Assembly: GCA_017303875.1 (NCBI GenBank)
Contig: JAFLBP010000014.1
Location: forward strand, 62,001-126,000
DNA from: Chitinophagales bacterium
GTDB taxonomy: Bacteria; Bacteroidota; Bacteroidia; Chitinophagales; Saprospiraceae
DNA: 64,000 nt
Reading direction: 5' to 3'
The notes under the pieces were generated by a model, which had not been told where the DNA came from, did no database searches, and saw nothing but the letters and a program-made list of their open reading frames with translations. The stretch's first letter is position 1; the number at the start of each line of letters is the position of its first letter. This document shows, in pieces, positions 54,303 through 63,045 of the stretch. Made by a program: the position numbers and the translations under genes.

Positions 54303-56654
54303 TTACTTGTAAAAAAGGATGTTGTCGAGGTAAATATTCCCGTTGCCCTCAAACTTGAACTGGAATACATTGCCCAAATTCACGGTGGGGGTAAATTCAG
54401 AAAGGGGAATATTCACGCTGCTCCATCCCGAAGTGGGTACGGTCAGGGTGTAAGGTTTTTCGGCCGGGCCTGGACTAATGATGTAGACCTTAAACTCCGT
54501 GGAGTTTGCCGTCCAGACATCTAAGTGCAGGTGCGTCATCGTGCTCAGGTTCTGGTTGCTGCCTAATTGTATACCCTGATAATTCAGGCCGGTGTACAAG
54601 AGGGTATTATTTCCGGCAACCGGCACTTGTGTCACCACCGTCGCCTGTCCCCAGTTGGGGTTCAAATCGGTGCCGGCAATGTTGGTATACGCATCGCTGA
54701 ACACAGAAATGACGTTGGCGGCGCTGAAGGTCGGGGTCGGCGCAGCCGTCGTCGGCGCGTTGCCACCACTGCCTGCCTTGTAGAAGTAGAGGTTGTCGAG
54801 GTAAATGTCGCCATTGCCATCAAACTTGAACTGAATCAGGTTGTTGAGGGCCACCGGACTAAACTGCGACAGCGGAATATCAATGCTCGACCAGCCATTG
54901 GTGGGTACCGTAAGCGCAACGGGGCGCTCTACCGGGCCGGGACTGATAGTGTAGATATTCAGGAGGGTGGAATTTTTCGTCCAAAAATCTACGTGCAAAT
55001 GCGTCATGCCCGACACGTCGAGGTTGCTGCCAAACTGCGTGCCCTGATAGTTCAGGCCGGAATAGCGCAAGGTATTGTTGCCGGCTATTGCCACCTGCGA
55101 TGTCGCTGTGGCTTGTCCCCAGTTAGGGTTAAAATCCGTACCGGGCACATTGGTATAGGCATCGCTGAACACGGAAATTACATCCGACGGGTTGCGCGTC
55201 GGGGGCGTCGGCGCTGCCACGGTTGGGCCGGAAGGCGGCGTTACAACACCTTTATTGTAGAAATACACATTGTCCACATAAACATTAGGCACATCGCCCG
55301 AAAGCACCAGCTGTGCCAGGTGCGCCCTGTTGACCAGGCCGGTAAAGTTGGACAAGGGAATATCTAAGCTCACCCACTGGTTGGAAACAAGGGTCGGGCG
55401 GGTAAAGGAAAGCTCATGCGAGGCATCATCGCCGCCGCCAAACGCACCGTTTGCGCCAAAATCAACCAAAAGCACTTTAAATGCCTTGGGCAAATCGGTG
55501 GGATCGGGCGTCCAGATGTCGAGGTGGAAATGCGTCATGCTCGTCGCATTAATTTGCTGCGACGTAAATTCAATGCCCACAAAATTGAGGTTCCGGTAGC
55601 GCTTCACATCGTTTCCGGCAATTTTGAGGTCAAAATCTTCAGCTGTTGAAAACTGCCAGCGTGTATTCCACAAGTCTACCGGCACGTTGGTATAGGCATT
55701 GCTGAACAGGGAAATGACGCTGTCCGGACTCACCGTGGGCGTCGGCGCAGGCGTGGTCGGGCCAACGGCCTGCCCCAGCGAAGTGAGCGACAAAGAGCCG
55801 TCGGCATCCGTTTCGCCAACTTTAGCCGTAATCACGGCACTGCCTGCATCTAATATGGATACCACGCCGGTATTGCTGACAGTCGCTACGCCCGGATTGG
55901 ACGAGGCAAAGGTGAAATATGCCGGCGCGGCTTCTACGCCCTGGTCAACGCCGTCGGGCATGTTGAAGACGACCTTCAAACCGCCAATATTCAGCTGCTG
56001 ACCGGTTTCAGCGTTCAGGGTTTGATCCTGACCGTCGAGAATGACCGGGCGCGGGTGCGCGATGGTGCCGAGTTTTTCAAATTTTACTTCATCAATCCAG
56101 AAGGTATAGCCTAAGCCATCTTCAGGACCTTCCGAATAGAAGAACATCCCGCGTTCCTGGGTCAGCTTGGACGGATCGGGAATGGGGATGATGAATTTTT
56201 GCCAGTTGGTGTTCACTTTCACGTCGCGCAGGGTGGCTATATAATTCGATGCGCCAAAGTCGTTGCCAAAACCGACGACATCAATCGAGGCCGACTTGCT
56301 GGCTTTGGCCCAGAAGGTGAGGGCGTCATAGCCTGACAGGTTGCGACCGACACTCGTAAAATAAGCGCCACCGGCATAAGCGCCCTGGGGGTCGCCCGCG
56401 TCGGGCACGGCAAATTTCATGGATGCAGCACCCCGGTATTTCACCTCGGTATCTACATCAAAAGCCGTGACTTTGGAGCCGCCAAATGCGCCGTAGTTCA
56501 AGCCTGCGCTAAACCCGTCGATAAAGATTTCAGGGGTGGTGGGGAAAGTTGCCGGATCCAGATCGGCAAGCTCGCGTTTGCAGGCAAGCCCCGTCAGCAA
56601 GGCAGATAAGGCAAGCAGCGCGAGTGCTGGAAATTGAAATTTTATATTTTTCAT
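54303..56654 (-). CDS. Multi-module glycan-binding lipoprotein
   Basis: The 783-residue protein starts MKNIKFQFPALALL and has a lipobox LLTGLACKRE with cysteine C25. Module 1 (about 45-210) is a CBM-like sandwich ending FWIDEVKFEKL. A bacterial Ig-like BIG2 unit follows (FASSNPGVATVSNTGVVS). Three related modules come next, each introduced by a VISxFSxAYTNV sequence after a proline- and threonine-rich linker and ended by IYLDNLYFYK-type strands. The last two are very similar to each other. It resembles SusE/F-like surface binding proteins and probably concentrates beta-glucan for the GH16 and barrel-linked enzyme. A hairpin separates it from the preceding gene. Confidence 0.8.
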   Translation of the reverse strand: MKNIKFQFPALALLALSALLTGLACKRELADLDPATFPTTPEIFIDGFSAGLNYGAFGGSKVTAFDVDTEVKYRGAASMKFAVPDAGDPQGAYAGGAYFTSVGRNLSGYDALTFWAKASKSASIDVVGFGNDFGASNYIATLRDVKVNTNWQKFIIPIPDPSKLTQERGMFFYSEGPEDGLGYTFWIDEVKFEKLGTIAHPRPVILDGQDQTLNAETGQQLNIGGLKVVFNMPDGVDQGVEAAPAYFTFASSNPGVATVSNTGVVSILDAGSAVITAKVGETDADGSLSLTSLGQAVGPTTPAPTPTVSPDSVISLFSNAYTNVPVDLWNTRWQFSTAEDFDLKIAGNDVKRYRNLNFVGIEFTSQQINATSMTHFHLDIWTPDPTDLPKAFKVLLVDFGANGAFGGGDDASHELSFTRPTLVSNQWVSLDIPLSNFTGLVNRAHLAQLVLSGDVPNVYVDNVYFYNKGVVTPPSGPTVAAPTPPTRNPSDVISVFSDAYTNVPGTDFNPNWGQATATSQVAIAGNNTLRYSGLNYQGTQFGSNLDVSGMTHLHVDFWTKNSTLLNIYTISPGPVERPVALTVPTNGWSSIDIPLSQFSPVALNNLIQFKFDGNGDIYLDNLYFYKAGSGGNAPTTAAPTPTFSAANVISVFSDAYTNIAGTDLNPNWGQATVVTQVPVAGNNTLLYTGLNYQGIQLGSNQNLSTMTHLHLDVWTANSTEFKVYIISPGPAEKPYTLTVPTSGWSSVNIPLSEFTPTVNLGNVFQFKFEGNGNIYLDNILFYK

Positions 56655-56686
56655 GACGAACTTTTTTGATCTTGTTATTTCTTCAC

Positions 56687-56749
56687 TCAAGCGTTTTTCA
56701 AACGTTTACTAAACCTCGCAGGTTTAGTAAACGTTTGAAAAACGCTTGA
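56687..56749. promoter_or_regulatory. Perfect 30-bp inverted repeat in the operon
   Basis: Arms 56687-56716 and 56720-56749 are exact inverted repeats around a three-base CGC loop. It lies between the barrel-fusion stop (56761) and the binding-lipoprotein start (56654), so the mRNA would carry a very stable hairpin. Its centre, ACCTCGCAGGT, resembles other small Bacteroidota palindromes. Confidence 0.9.
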
Positions 56750-56760
56750 CTAACAGAATT

Positions 56761-59700
56761 TTAGTTACTGATATTAATTTGCAGGTAGGTCTGAATTTCC
56801 CATTCCCGACCATTGCCATAGCCCACGGCAGTGGGGTCTGGAACAACCTGGCCATTGGCTTCAACTTTTGTCGTCGGGGCGTAGCGGGGCGAGTAGCGAT
56901 CGAGTGCACGCCAGGTGTAGCGCATACCAAGACGGGAGTTGGGCAGCTCAAACCAGGTGGGCTTGGCGAGGGTGGTTGAAATATCAGCCACTAATTGCAG
57001 CGGATAGGTAAGGTTGAAGTCGCGGTGGTAATCGAAAGGTCCCCAGTCATTCACTTTCACCATACCCATCAGTTTGGTCTTTTTGTAAATGGCGCGCACA
57101 TCGCCGCCATAGCGTTTGATGAGGCGTGGGTCGCTGCCGTTGGCTTGTGCCGTGCCGGCAAACAGGTTGGAAACAAGGCCAAAATTGGTGCCGACCTTGG
57201 ATACAATACGGGCGTAGGCTTCCCAGAGGTCTTGCGCGGGCGCTGCGCCGGGGAAGGCGAAGATGGTACGGCCGTCGCCGAGGATACCGATGGCCGCATC
57301 CTGCGAAGTGGGCTGGTGGCGGTATACAAAACCGGTGCTGAGCGCAAATTTTGCATCTTCCGCAATATCATTATCCCATTCATACATCCAGGTGCCGGGT
57401 GTCGGGTCGAACGTGAGCAGGATTTCACCGGCCACGGTCTCGCGGTTGGCGCGCACGGCGAAGGGGTCATCAAGGATATTTCTGGGTCTTGCGGGCGCGG
57501 GGCCGTTGGCGGGCATGGGTGCTTCAATCGGACGCTGCCACAGGAAATTGGGCGCAATTTGCAAATTGCCTATGCTGTAAGTAAAGCCGGTCAGGAAGTT
57601 GTACTGGTTGCCGCTTCCGCAATCTTTAAGGCGCCAGCCGGTAAAGGTTTTGGTATAATCAGCGCCGCCCATCGCGAGCAGTCCGTGTGCTGCGCCCTGC
57701 GCATACCACTGGAAAGCGCCGGAGGCATAAGTGAGTTTCAGTTTGCCGCCCCAGGTGTCGTTCATCGTTGTTTCATCCTGGAAAACCTGCGTGCGGCCGG
57801 GTTCAATTTCCCGCGTTACCTGGAACACCTCCCCTACGCGGTTGGAGTTCGACCAGATACCGCCTACTTCAACGCCAAGTTTGCCAATTTTCCGCTTGAG
57901 GTGCAGCGCCGCGCGGCGGGTGGGCGGAATGGGTACGGCAAAAGAGCTGACCGCAGGCGCCTGCGTATCGAGGTCTTCGTGGAAAATGCCTGTAATGTCG
58001 AATTTGCCGAAAGTACGGCTGTATTTGGCTAAAATGGCCGGGTTGGCGCCCCACCAAAGTTGCGGACCAAAGGCTATTTTTAAATGTTTAAAGCTCTTTT
58101 TGCCCGTCATTTCAAAACCAAATGGCGCAATGCCATTGTAAATATCAATGTTCGGGCCGTAGTTGGCTTCCGGGTAAAACCCGAAAAAGTCGCCCTCATA
58201 ACCCCAGTGGTAGTGGCCGGTGCGGTAAAAACCCTTAAGGTCAAAATGCTTGGCATTCCAGCTAATATCAGCCCGGTACACCTGAAAACGCTCTACGTCG
58301 CCGAGGGTGACAGATTGCAGCTGATTGGTGAGCGGGTTTACCGACTGCACAATTTGCGGGCGGCCCCGGTTTTCGTAAAAAATCTCGTTGATCGGGTTGG
58401 TCGCCACATTGCCGAGGATGTTGAACGACACATTTGCCCGAAAACTTTCACTGGGTTTGGCTTCCACGCCAACAAAGAAGGACTCCATGTGATCAAATCC
58501 CAGCTGATCCGGATAAGCCGTACGGCCGGGAACCGGGTCTTTGGGCGTAGCAATGAGGCTGCCGCCGGTGCTGAAGGTGGACAAATCCATACGCAGTTCG
58601 CTCATGCGCACTTTTTTGGATTGCTCGCCGCTCAGCGCCGCCTTGTCGCCCCTTGCCCGAAGCATGGCATCCATGAGTTGAATGCCCGCGAAATGCGCAT
58701 CGACATCCGACTGGGAGGTGCCTTTGTTCAGCGGATTCAACTGGTGGGCCTGCTTGAGCGCGTAATAGGCTGCGCGGGGATACAACTGGTAAATACCCCT
58801 TTCGTTGGTCGGCCCTTTGGCGCAGATACCGAACCACTCTTCATTCATGTTATTTTCGCCTTCGGCGTAGTCGTTCAGGTAACCACCGTTACTCCAGGAG
58901 GCGTTGTTGTCGTGTACCGACAAATTGCTGGTCTGGCCGAATTTCCACCAGCCATCGCTGAACTGGAAGGTAAAACCGCCGAGGCTGTTGTTGGCTTTGC
59001 CCAGGCCTGCGGCATTGGCATAAATTTCTTTCCAGTTGCTCACCATGTAGTAGGCCTGCGACTGCTGGTCTTCCTCATTGCCGCGGGCATTAAAGGCATC
59101 GGCGCCGAATTCCGTAAACAGAATGGGCTTTTTGTATTCCTCCTTCACCCGCTGGAAGGCGTCGCCAAAAGAAGCGCCGCGGTACATGTTGGTGCCGAAA
59201 ATATCCACGTCTTTGCATTCCCTGACGATGATGTCGAGGAAGAGCAGGTCGCCGTTGCACATGGCCACGGGGTGCGATTTGTCTAAGCCCTTCATAGCGA
59301 CGGCCGCCTCATTGAAGAGCTTGTACATGGATGCGGCGCGGATGGTGGATTTCCGGTCCTGCATGGGAATGTCTTCGGTTTCGGCGCCATCCCAGAAGAG
59401 GCCGTAGTTGTTTTCGTTGCCGAGCAGGTAGAGCAGCAGGCCCGGCGTATTGCGGTACTCTTCGGTCATGGCTTTTACTTCGGCGAGCAGGACTTCCCGC
59501 GTGCGCGGGTCGGAATATTCCGTGTTGCCCACCCAGACGCCGCCGAGGGTAAGGCCGTAGCGTCCGAAGGAGTGGTTGAGCATCGTGTAGATGCCATATT
59601 TTTCGTAAATGTATTTAACCCAGCGGGGCGGTACGCCGGTGTACTGACGCACCACATTGACCCCCATATTTTTGAGCAGGGGCATTTCTGCGTCGAGGGC

Positions 59701-59916
59701 CGCGCGGATCACCTCATCGGGTTGTTTCCAGAGGCTGTAGGAATAGTTGGTGCCAATCGGGAAATAATCCCAGTTCATGCCGTTGATGAAGAAGTCGTTG
59801 CCATTAACGATCAGCTTCATGCCATCGGGATTATTGGCGACACTCACCCGGTCGGCCTGGGCCAGGGCAGCGAAGGCCAGCAGGGATAAAATCAGCGTGT
59901 GTACCGTTTTTTTCAT
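56761..59916 (-). CDS. Fusion of a GH clan-A barrel and an outer-membrane beta-barrel
   Basis: The 1051-residue protein begins MKKTVHTLILSLLAFAALAQA, a signal peptide. Residues about 30-390 form a TIM-barrel glycosidase domain of clan GH-A. The acid/base glutamate is in LYLLGNENNYG (E168) and the nucleophile in ILFTEFGADAF (E269), similar to GH2 and related beta-glucosidase/glucanosyltransferase folds. A linker with MSELRMDLSTFSTGGSLI leads to about 600 residues of alternating, aromatic-rich strands such as DLKGFYRTGHYHWGYEGD and FDITGIFHEDLD. These end with a terminal strand EIQTYLQINISN, typical of outer-membrane barrels. The enzyme should sit on the barrel as an entry gate for glucans. It is first in the series, divergent from the regulator. 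Confidence 0.75.
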   Translation of the reverse strand: MKKTVHTLILSLLAFAALAQADRVSVANNPDGMKLIVNGNDFFINGMNWDYFPIGTNYSYSLWKQPDEVIRAALDAEMPLLKNMGVNVVRQYTGVPPRWVKYIYEKYGIYTMLNHSFGRYGLTLGGVWVGNTEYSDPRTREVLLAEVKAMTEEYRNTPGLLLYLLGNENNYGLFWDGAETEDIPMQDRKSTIRAASMYKLFNEAAVAMKGLDKSHPVAMCNGDLLFLDIIVRECKDVDIFGTNMYRGASFGDAFQRVKEEYKKPILFTEFGADAFNARGNEEDQQSQAYYMVSNWKEIYANAAGLGKANNSLGGFTFQFSDGWWKFGQTSNLSVHDNNASWSNGGYLNDYAEGENNMNEEWFGICAKGPTNERGIYQLYPRAAYYALKQAHQLNPLNKGTSQSDVDAHFAGIQLMDAMLRARGDKAALSGEQSKKVRMSELRMDLSTFSTGGSLIATPKDPVPGRTAYPDQLGFDHMESFFVGVEAKPSESFRANVSFNILGNVATNPINEIFYENRGRPQIVQSVNPLTNQLQSVTLGDVERFQVYRADISWNAKHFDLKGFYRTGHYHWGYEGDFFGFYPEANYGPNIDIYNGIAPFGFEMTGKKSFKHLKIAFGPQLWWGANPAILAKYSRTFGKFDITGIFHEDLDTQAPAVSSFAVPIPPTRRAALHLKRKIGKLGVEVGGIWSNSNRVGEVFQVTREIEPGRTQVFQDETTMNDTWGGKLKLTYASGAFQWYAQGAAHGLLAMGGADYTKTFTGWRLKDCGSGNQYNFLTGFTYSIGNLQIAPNFLWQRPIEAPMPANGPAPARPRNILDDPFAVRANRETVAGEILLTFDPTPGTWMYEWDNDIAEDAKFALSTGFVYRHQPTSQDAAIGILGDGRTIFAFPGAAPAQDLWEAYARIVSKVGTNFGLVSNLFAGTAQANGSDPRLIKRYGGDVRAIYKKTKLMGMVKVNDWGPFDYHRDFNLTYPLQLVADISTTLAKPTWFELPNSRLGMRYTWRALDRYSPRYAPTTKVEANGQVVPDPTAVGYGNGREWEIQTYLQINISN

Positions 59917-60104
59917 TACCACTTATTGTAAGGTGAAACATTGTATTCGGCGAATATTTTGTCCCCGTTTCCGGCTACTATCTTTTTTCCTTTGGTTTTG
60001 GACAAAAGTATTGATACCACAAAGGTAAGTTTGGCGGGGAGCAGAAAAAAAAATTAACCCCATCAAATATTTCATCATTAATTTTTTTGACTACTACAAA
60101 ATTG

Positions 60105-60112
60105 TATATTTG
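60105..60112 (+). promoter_or_regulatory. TAnnTTTG -7 element, regulator gene
   Basis: TATATTTG 30 bases before the regulator ATG, in the AT-rich divergent region (59917-60142) that should also hold the promoter of the minus-strand glucan series. Confidence 0.45.
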
Positions 60113-60142
60113 CAGATATAATTCATTTATTATTAATCTCTT

Positions 60143-63040
60143 ATGAAAAATAAGAACTTTCACCACACGCCAAATGCGCCCTACACAAAGTACATTTTGT
60201 GTCTGATTTTGGCATTTTATTTTGCCGCAGACCATCCGGTATTTGCAGGAAAATATCCGGTTCAAAATTTTATGCCCTCCAATTATAAAGCTGGCATACA
60301 GAATATTGATTTTGCGCAAAACCGGGATATGACCTTGTTTGTGGCCAATAACCTCGGTATTCTTTCCTACAATGGCCGCTCCTGGGAAAAACATGCCTAC
60401 CAAACCGGCAAAAAACAACGCGCCTTAGCCTTCGATGAAAAAAATGGTCGCCTCTATTTCGGCTCTCAGGGCGACTTCGGATATTTCGATCAGGACTGGC
60501 GCATGGTTTCGCTTACCGATAAAATACCCGAGGCAGCGCCCGACTTCGATGAAGTGTGGGATGTGTTCCTGCTCAACGATAAAGTATACTTCTGTACCTT
60601 CCAGGGCATCTTTGTGTACAACGGCCAGACGATCTCCGTACTCACCCACCCAAACGGTTTTAACCGCACCTTCAAAACCAACGGAAACCTCTTCGCGCAG
60701 GGCCGTCAGGGCCAGCTTTTTGAAATCAAAGACCAGGAACTCCTTAGCCCCGCATACCTGCCCGGCCTGAGCAGCGAAACCATCGCCGGCGTCATCACCC
60801 TCGACGGCGGCCACCTCATCCTTTACAACTCCGGTAAAGTGGAGTTTCTCACCGCCTTCGGCGCCATCCGACAATACGAAGCCCTCGACAATGCCCTGCA
60901 AGGCAAATATGTAAACCACGTACTCCAGCTGTCCGACAGCCGCTTGGCCATCGCCACTCAAACCGCCGGACTTTTCCTTTTCGACCTCCAGAAACAACGC
61001 CTCGAAAATATCACTACCCGCGACGGACTTTCGTCGAATGCCTGCCTGCGCGCTTTTCAGGACTACTCCGGCAACCTCTGGGTGGGAATGCAAAACGGCA
61101 TTGCCCTGATTGACATCAACTCGCCCATGCGCTTCCTCAACCAGGAAATCAACATTCAGGGCAGCGGCTATGAAGCCTGTCAGCGGCCGGAAGGCGCCTA
61201 TTACACTACCTCCAACGGCATTTATTTTCAGCCCGGCAATAGTACTCAAAGCATTTTCCTGAAAGGCACGGAAGGGCCAGCCTACGGCATGCAGACCATC
61301 GCCGGAAAACTTTATGCAGGGCATCACAGCGGCCTGTTCCTGCTCTCCAATGGCAGCGCCCGGCGCATCGCTCACACGCATGGCCTGTGGCAGGTAAAAC
61401 CCCTGCAATCCAAACCCGAATACGCCATCGGCGGCACTTATTCCGGCCTGTTCCTGTTCCGCTTTAATGCTGCGATGGAACTGGAACCCGTCGGGAAAAT
61501 CAGCGGATTTGAGGAATCCAGCCGTTTTTTTGAAGAAGACCGGGAAGGGAAAATCTGGGTCGGACAGTTCTACAAGGGCCTGTACCAGCTGACGCTTTCC
61601 GACGACCTTTCCAGCCTCAGCGCCTTTAAAACAAGCGCCGAACAAGGCCTGCCCACCGATGAGCAGATCATCCTGAGCCGTATCGACAACGAACTCTACC
61701 TCGGCACCCCAAAAGGCATTTACAAACTGGATCAGTCGGGCAAGCGCATCGTGCGCGCGGAAATGTTTTCAGAACAAATCGGGGAGCAGCAGGTGTATTT
61801 GCTGGCGCAGGACAAACAGAAAAACGTGCACGTGTATACCGAAGAAATGGCCGGTTTTTTCAGGCAAATCCGCGCCGATAAATATGTTTTTGTGCCCTCT
61901 TCCCTGTTTCAGTTGCGGTATTCTTTCAACAACGACCTGCTGAATATTTCCGTACACACGGCCGACGGCGTACTGTTTAATGCCAACGAGGGTTTTATTC
62001 AGTACAAACCTGAATTAGAAAACCGGCTCGCTGCCGATAAGCCGCTAATTGTCAGTAAAATAATCAATGTAGCCGAACACAGCGTATTGTACGAGCGCAC
62101 ACCTTTTGGTGAAAAAACCGATCATCCGGCGCAGCTGACCGTTTCGTCCCGCGCCAAAGTATTGCAGTTTGAAGTAGAAGCTTTTCAGTTTAATGAAGTG
62201 AGCGACCAGCAGTTTCGCTACTACCTCAAGGGCTTCGACGAAGGTTATGGCGCCTGGACGCATGCCACCACCAAAGAGTACACCAACCTCAAGGAAGGCG
62301 CCTATGAGTTTCATGTACAAACCAAAAACTACCTCGGTCAGATCATCAGCAGCAGCCCGGTTTACCTGAACGTGGAGCCGCCCTGGCACCGCAGCCTGCC
62401 TGCCCGCGTGGTGTACGTGCTGCTCGGCGTGTTGTCGCTGGTGCTGGTTTCGCGCCTGCAAAAACGCCGTTACCTCCTCAGGGCACTCGCCGTAGAGGAT
62501 GCCAAAGAGCGGGAATTGCTTAAAAAACAACAGGAGCTGATTGAAATTGAACACCAAAAAGAACAGGCGCTGCGGCAAATAGAAGAAGATAAAATGAAAA
62601 GCGAACTACGGCACCTCAACAGCCAATTAGCCACCTCCACCATGAATTTAGTGGTGAAAAACGAGTTCATGGAAAATATCCGGGAAGAACTCGAAGAGGT
62701 GAAGCGAAAAGGGAAAAGTGTGGAAACCAAGCAGGCGCTGGAGAAAATTGTCCGGGAAATTGACACCACCCTCCGGCTCGAAGAAGACTGGAAGCAGTTT
62801 GAATACCATTTCGACCAGATTCACGGCGACTTCCTGAACCGCCTGCGCGAGCAATTCCACGACCTCACCCCCAACGAGCAAAAGCTGTGCGCCCTTTTGC
62901 GCCTGAACCTCAGCACCAAAGAAATCTCCAACCTGATGAGCATTTCCCTGCGTGGGGTCGAAATTGCCCGTTACCGCCTGCGCAAAAAACTGGGCCTGGA
63001 TATGGGACAGAATTTATCCAAGTTTATTTTGGAGTATTAA
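60143..63040 (+). CDS. SusR-like membrane sensor-regulator
   Basis: The 965-residue protein has a signal-anchor helix, then a periplasmic part with two seven-bladed-propeller-like halves (RALAFDEKNGRLYFGSQGDF, GGTYSGLFLFRFNA). A triple-tyrosine (Y_Y_Y) domain lies at about 660-740 (RYYLKGFDEGYGAWT and YEFHVQTKNY). One transmembrane helix follows (about 752-772), then a coiled coil (about 780-895). The C-terminal LuxR-type HTH (about 905-955) contains LTPNEQKLCALLRLNLSTKE. It has no histidine kinase or receiver domain, so it resembles SusR rather than hybrid two-component sensors. It is divergent from the glucan genes and likely senses beta-glucan oligosaccharides in the periplasm. Confidence 0.85.
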   Translation: MKNKNFHHTPNAPYTKYILCLILAFYFAADHPVFAGKYPVQNFMPSNYKAGIQNIDFAQNRDMTLFVANNLGILSYNGRSWEKHAYQTGKKQRALAFDEKNGRLYFGSQGDFGYFDQDWRMVSLTDKIPEAAPDFDEVWDVFLLNDKVYFCTFQGIFVYNGQTISVLTHPNGFNRTFKTNGNLFAQGRQGQLFEIKDQELLSPAYLPGLSSETIAGVITLDGGHLILYNSGKVEFLTAFGAIRQYEALDNALQGKYVNHVLQLSDSRLAIATQTAGLFLFDLQKQRLENITTRDGLSSNACLRAFQDYSGNLWVGMQNGIALIDINSPMRFLNQEINIQGSGYEACQRPEGAYYTTSNGIYFQPGNSTQSIFLKGTEGPAYGMQTIAGKLYAGHHSGLFLLSNGSARRIAHTHGLWQVKPLQSKPEYAIGGTYSGLFLFRFNAAMELEPVGKISGFEESSRFFEEDREGKIWVGQFYKGLYQLTLSDDLSSLSAFKTSAEQGLPTDEQIILSRIDNELYLGTPKGIYKLDQSGKRIVRAEMFSEQIGEQQVYLLAQDKQKNVHVYTEEMAGFFRQIRADKYVFVPSSLFQLRYSFNNDLLNISVHTADGVLFNANEGFIQYKPELENRLAADKPLIVSKIINVAEHSVLYERTPFGEKTDHPAQLTVSSRAKVLQFEVEAFQFNEVSDQQFRYYLKGFDEGYGAWTHATTKEYTNLKEGAYEFHVQTKNYLGQIISSSPVYLNVEPPWHRSLPARVVYVLLGVLSLVLVSRLQKRRYLLRALAVEDAKERELLKKQQELIEIEHQKEQALRQIEEDKMKSELRHLNSQLATSTMNLVVKNEFMENIREELEEVKRKGKSVETKQALEKIVREIDTTLRLEEDWKQFEYHFDQIHGDFLNRLREQFHDLTPNEQKLCALLRLNLSTKEISNLMSISLRGVEIARYRLRKKLGLDMGQNLSKFILEY

Positions 63041-63045
63041 GCGCT

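Noticed and set aside
58084..59286. 400-codon open frame antisense to the barrel fusion gene
   Set aside because: The minus-strand gene has a signal peptide, catalytic motifs and barrel strands; the antisense frame shows none.
60425..61645. 406-codon open frame antisense to the regulator
   Set aside because: It lies inside the propeller-coding part of a well-supported regulator and has no recognisable domain.
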